Origin: an uncultured bacterium
GTDB lineage: Bacteria > Planctomycetota > UBA1135 > UBA2386
Length of the DNA: 8,934 bases
NCBI GenBank assembly: GCA_938003515.1
Contig: CALKYL010000192.1
Span: 1-8,934, forward strand
Reading direction: 5' to 3'
This document shows, in pieces, positions 6,989 to 8,934 of the stretch (position 1 is the first letter of the stretch; every line of letters starts with the position of its first letter). The translations under genes and the position numbers were made by a program. The notes below the pieces were generated by a model that was given only the letters and a program-made list of their open reading frames with translations, was not told where the DNA came from and did not search any database.

Positions 6989-7036
6989 GCCAGGACTTCT
7001 TCGTGCGCCGCCTCGGTGGCGTCGAGCCGCGGCGCT
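6989..7036. repeat. 48-bp exact direct repeat, copy 2
   Basis: Identical over 48 bases to 3055-3102 and in the same orientation. This copy ends on the first T of a TAGCCT -10-like hexamer, 12 bases before the dehydrogenase start codon, so it occupies the place of the upstream promoter region of that gene. The hairpin-capable core is at 7006-7021. Confidence 0.9.
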
Positions 7037-7041
7037 AGCCT
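7036..7041 (+). promoter_or_regulatory. Candidate -10 element (TAGCCT) of the dehydrogenase gene
   Basis: TAGCCT fits the TANNNT form of a -10 element and lies seven bases before the ATG at 7049, so transcription would begin at or next to the start codon (leaderless mRNA). No good -35 is visible 16-18 bases upstream (about 7013-7018 is tcggtg). Confidence 0.4.
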
Positions 7042-7048
7042 CTGTTCC

Positions 7049-8086
7049 ATGGCCTCGATGCGCTGCGTGGTCGTGCGCGAGCACGGCTCGTTCGACCGGC
7101 TCTCGCTCGAGGAGCGTGAGGTCCCGACGCCGGGGCCCGGCGAGGTGCGCGTGCGCATACGGGCCGTCGGCCTCAACCACCTCGACACCTGGGTGCGGCG
7201 CGGCGTGCCGGGACACACGTTTCCGCTGCCGCTGATCCCGTCGAGCGACGCGTGCGTCGTCGTCGACGCCCTCGGACCGGGCACCCGCGGCGCGCGGGAA
7301 GGCCACGCGGTCGTCGTGCTCCCCGGCGTGTCGTGCGGCGCCTGCGAGGCGTGCCAGCTCGGCACCGACCAGCTGTGCCGGCACTACCACATCCTCGGGG
7401 AGAGCTGCGACGGCACCGCTGCCGAATACGTGTGCGTACCCGCCGCGAACGTCGCGCCGAAGCCGGCCGGGCTGACGGTGCCCGAGGCGGCGTCGATCGG
7501 GCTCGTGTTCCAGACCGCGTGGAACATGCTCGTGCGCCGCGCCGAGCTGCGCGCGGGCGAGACCGTGCTCGTGCACGCCGGGCTGTCCGGCGTCGGCAGC
7601 GCGGCGATCCAGATCGCCAAGGCGCTCGGCGCGCGCGTGTTCGCGACCGCGGGCGGCGCCGAGAAGTGCGAACGCGTCGAGGCGCTCGGCGCCGATCTGG
7701 TCGTCGACTACCGGGCGCAGGACTTCGTCGCCGAGGTCCGGCAGGCCACCGGCAAGGCCGGCGTCGAGGTCGTGTTCGAGCACGTCGGCGCCGAGACCTT
7801 CCCCGGCTCGCTGAAGTGCCTCGCGCGCGGCGGCCGGCTGGTCACGTGCGGCGCGACGACCGGCGGCGACGTGAAGCTGTCGCTGCACGCGCTGTTCTTC
7901 AAGAGCTGGTCGATCCTCGGCTCGACGATGGGCCAGAAGGGCGACCTGCGCACGATCCTGCGCATGTTCGAGCAGGGCCGCTTCCGGCCGGTGCTCGACC
8001 GCGCGCTGCCCTTCGCCGAGGTCGCCGAGGCGCACCGGCTGCTCGAAGCGCGCGAAGCGCTCGGCAAGGTCGTGCTGACGGTCTGA
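7049..8086 (+). CDS. Zinc-binding MDR-family dehydrogenase (alcohol dehydrogenase/quinone reductase-like)
   Basis: A 345-residue protein, the usual length for medium-chain dehydrogenases/reductases. The GroES-like N-terminal half (about 1-140) includes PGPGEVRVRIRAVGLNHLDTW (28-48). The structural zinc lobe is complete: C96, C99, C102 and C110 in the CxxCxxCx7C spacing. The Rossmann half has HAGLSGVGSAAIQIAKALGA (176-195), with a GxxGxG dinucleotide-binding loop (G178, G181, G183), then VFATAGGAEKCERVEALGAD. The enzyme should oxidise or reduce an alcohol, aldehyde or enone with NAD(P)H in the cytoplasm. The usual catalytic-zinc Cys is replaced within GLNHLD, and the GHE motif is absent, as in the 'GLNHLD.WVR' subgroup; the substrate cannot be told. 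ATG 7049 is preferred because the TAGCCT sits seven bases upstream; ATG 7058 (MRCVVV) matches the typical family start and is the alternative. Confidence 0.9.
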   Translation: MASMRCVVVREHGSFDRLSLEEREVPTPGPGEVRVRIRAVGLNHLDTWVRRGVPGHTFPLPLIPSSDACVVVDALGPGTRGAREGHAVVVLPGVSCGACEACQLGTDQLCRHYHILGESCDGTAAEYVCVPAANVAPKPAGLTVPEAASIGLVFQTAWNMLVRRAELRAGETVLVHAGLSGVGSAAIQIAKALGARVFATAGGAEKCERVEALGADLVVDYRAQDFVAEVRQATGKAGVEVVFEHVGAETFPGSLKCLARGGRLVTCGATTGGDVKLSLHALFFKSWSILGSTMGQKGDLRTILRMFEQGRFRPVLDRALPFAEVAEAHRLLEAREALGKVVLTV

Positions 8087-8105
8087 GCGGCGGTCCGGGC
8101 GGCGG

Positions 8106-8126
8106 GGCGCGCGCGGTCGTCGCGCC
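8106..8126. terminator. Weak hairpin between converging genes
   Basis: ggcgcg (8106-8111) and cgcgcc (8121-8126) can pair around a nine-base loop in the 39-bp gap between the dehydrogenase stop (8086) and the LRR gene stop codon (8126-8128), whose last base it includes. It could serve both directions, but no T-tract is present and the stem is short. Confidence 0.25.
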
Positions 8127-8889
8127 TAGCGCGGCCCGAGCCACGCGCCGCTGCCCAGGCGCACGCGGCAGATCGCCGACCAGTCCTGCGTGATCGGGCG
8201 CACGTCGTCGGCCGTGATGGGCGTGCCGTAGAGATCGACGTCCTCGAGCGCCGCGGTCGCGAGGCCCTGCAGCTCCTCGGCGGTGAGCCCGCTCGCGCGC
8301 GCGAGCGAGATCTCGCGCAGCGAGCGGCTCCTGCCGAGCGCGGCGAGCGCCCCGGGGAGCACGCGCGCCGCGCGCAGGTCGACGCGCCGCAGGTCCGGCA
8401 GGCTCGCGACCGCGGCCGCGACGTCGGTGTCGAACCACGTCGCATACGACGCGTCGAGCACGAGCAGCTGCCGTTGGTCCGCGAGCAGGCCGGCGATCGC
8501 CGGCGACAGGGACGGCCGGTGCGCGTCGGCCGGCTCGCCGCCCATGCGCGGCTCGCCGCCGAGGCTCAGTTCGAACAGGTGCTTGCCGGCGAGGATCGCG
8601 GCCAGCGTCGCGTCGTCGACCTGCGGCATGCCGCCGAGATCCAGCGCCGCGAGCCGCGGCAGCGCGGCGAGCTGCGCGAGGCCCGCGCGGTCGTAGTGCC
8701 GGTTGCCGAACAGGCCGAGGCCCGCGAGGTCGCGCGGCAGCCGCTCGAAGAGGGCCGCCGAGGTCCGTGGCAGATCGCCGAGGTCGACGAACCGCAGGCG
8801 GTCCATGCGCGCGAGCGCCGCGCCCGTCGCGTCCGTCAGCCGGTGGCAGCCGCGCAGCGAGAGCCACTCGAGCGGCAGCGCGGCGAGGT
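8126..8889 (-). CDS. Leucine-rich-repeat protein, 5' end cut by the contig end
   Basis: The reverse strand is open from the last genomic base (about 8889) to TAG at 8128-8126, giving 253 residues. Repeats of about 22-30 residues follow the LRR consensus: LEWLSLRGCHRLTDATGAAL, LRFVDLGDLPRTSAALFERL, LAGLGLFGNRHYDRAGLAQL, LAALDLGGMPQVDDATLAAI, LFELSLGGEP, LLVLDASYATWFDTDVAAAV, LRRVDLRAARV, LREISLARASGLTAEELQGL and LEDVDLYGTPITADDVRPI. The Cys- and 'LTD'-containing repeats resemble the AMN1/F-box type. An LRR solenoid usually binds another protein. The ATG at 8806 looks like a start, but residues before it (LPLEWLSLRGC) are clearly another repeat, so the true start lies beyond the window. No signal peptide can be judged because the N-terminus is missing. 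It ends 39 bp from the converging dehydrogenase gene. Confidence 0.8.
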
Positions 8890-8934
8890 AGATCGGAAGG
8901 GCGTCGTGTAGGGAAAGAGTGTAGATCTCGGTGG
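8890..8934. other. Illumina sequencing adapter (non-genomic contig end)
   Basis: The last 45 bases match the reverse complement of the Illumina universal adapter (P5 side), beginning AGATCGGAAG and ending TAGATCTCGGTGG. The only difference is g at 8900, where the adapter has A. The base composition also drops sharply from the GC-rich flank. This is library adapter left in the assembly, not bacterial DNA. Base 8890 (a) may belong to either side because of A-tailing. Confidence 0.96.

Larger units (their letters stand above)
6277..7048. other. Intergenic region holding gene remnants and copy 2 of the 48-bp repeat
   Basis: This 772-bp stretch contains a truncated ECF sigma gene (plus, from 6549), an orphan C-terminal coding fragment (minus, 6770-6904) and the repeat at 6989-7036, listed separately. 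The first 272 bp hold no recognisable gene. They contain a TAGCCT at 6327-6332 and gtcac/gtgac inverted arms two bases apart near 6364-6375. The mixture of partial genes in both orientations indicates decay or rearrangement. Confidence 0.6.

Noticed and set aside
6770..8035. 421-codon antisense open frame opposite the dehydrogenase
   Set aside because: Only its last 44 codons look like protein; the rest mirrors the well-supported dehydrogenase. I list only the 3' fragment, as a gene remnant.
1..8934. CRISPR arrays, tRNA or rRNA genes, intact insertion sequences, defence genes, biosynthetic clusters
   Set aside because: No spaced short repeats, tRNA-like cloverleaf, rRNA segments, transposase motifs or known defence domains were seen. 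Apart from the 48-bp pair, no long repeats were noticed.

Overview
The window is a very GC-rich piece (roughly 70 percent by eye) of a bacterial chromosome, most likely a Planctomycetota member. The strongest clue is the C-terminal domain of the large secreted protein at 629-2962, a Cys-containing beta-rich module of about 130 residues that I recognise from secreted proteins of that phylum. Supporting clues are signal-peptide proteins with propeller-like repeats, a leucine-rich-repeat protein, an ECF sigma fragment of the type with an 'AGD..AL..L...YYP.VER' start, and the near absence of Shine-Dalgarno sequences. This is family recognition by eye, not a database result.

Layout. Positions 1-268 (minus) hold the 5' end of a secreted alpha/beta hydrolase that runs off the window. 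After a 360-bp divergent gap, 629-2962 (plus) encodes a 777-residue secreted repeat protein. A 562-bp gap between converging genes (2963-3524) holds copy 1 of a 48-bp exact repeat, a G-rich tract and two adjacent perfect palindromes. Next are a small three-helix membrane protein (3525-3917, minus) and, divergent from it, a 722-residue secreted protein with about seven propeller blades (4108-6276, plus). The 772-bp stretch 6277-7048 is a small graveyard: a decapitated ECF sigma factor gene (plus) faces an orphan C-terminal piece of a secreted protein (minus), followed by copy 2 of the 48-bp repeat. That copy ends exactly at a -10-like TAGCCT in front of an MDR-family zinc-binding dehydrogenase (7049-8086, plus). 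A leucine-rich-repeat protein (8126-8889, minus) converges on it and is cut at its 5' side.

The last 45 bases (8890-8934) are not genomic. They match the Illumina universal (P5-side) adapter in reverse complement with one mismatch, so the contig ends in untrimmed library adapter and the LRR gene is cut artificially.

The genes do not form an evident operon or pathway. They are single genes in alternating orientation, mostly exported proteins of unknown role. I found no defence, mobile or biosynthetic system and no convincing new system. The points most worth following are the adapter end, the 48-bp repeat, the gene remnants and the two secreted repeat proteins.
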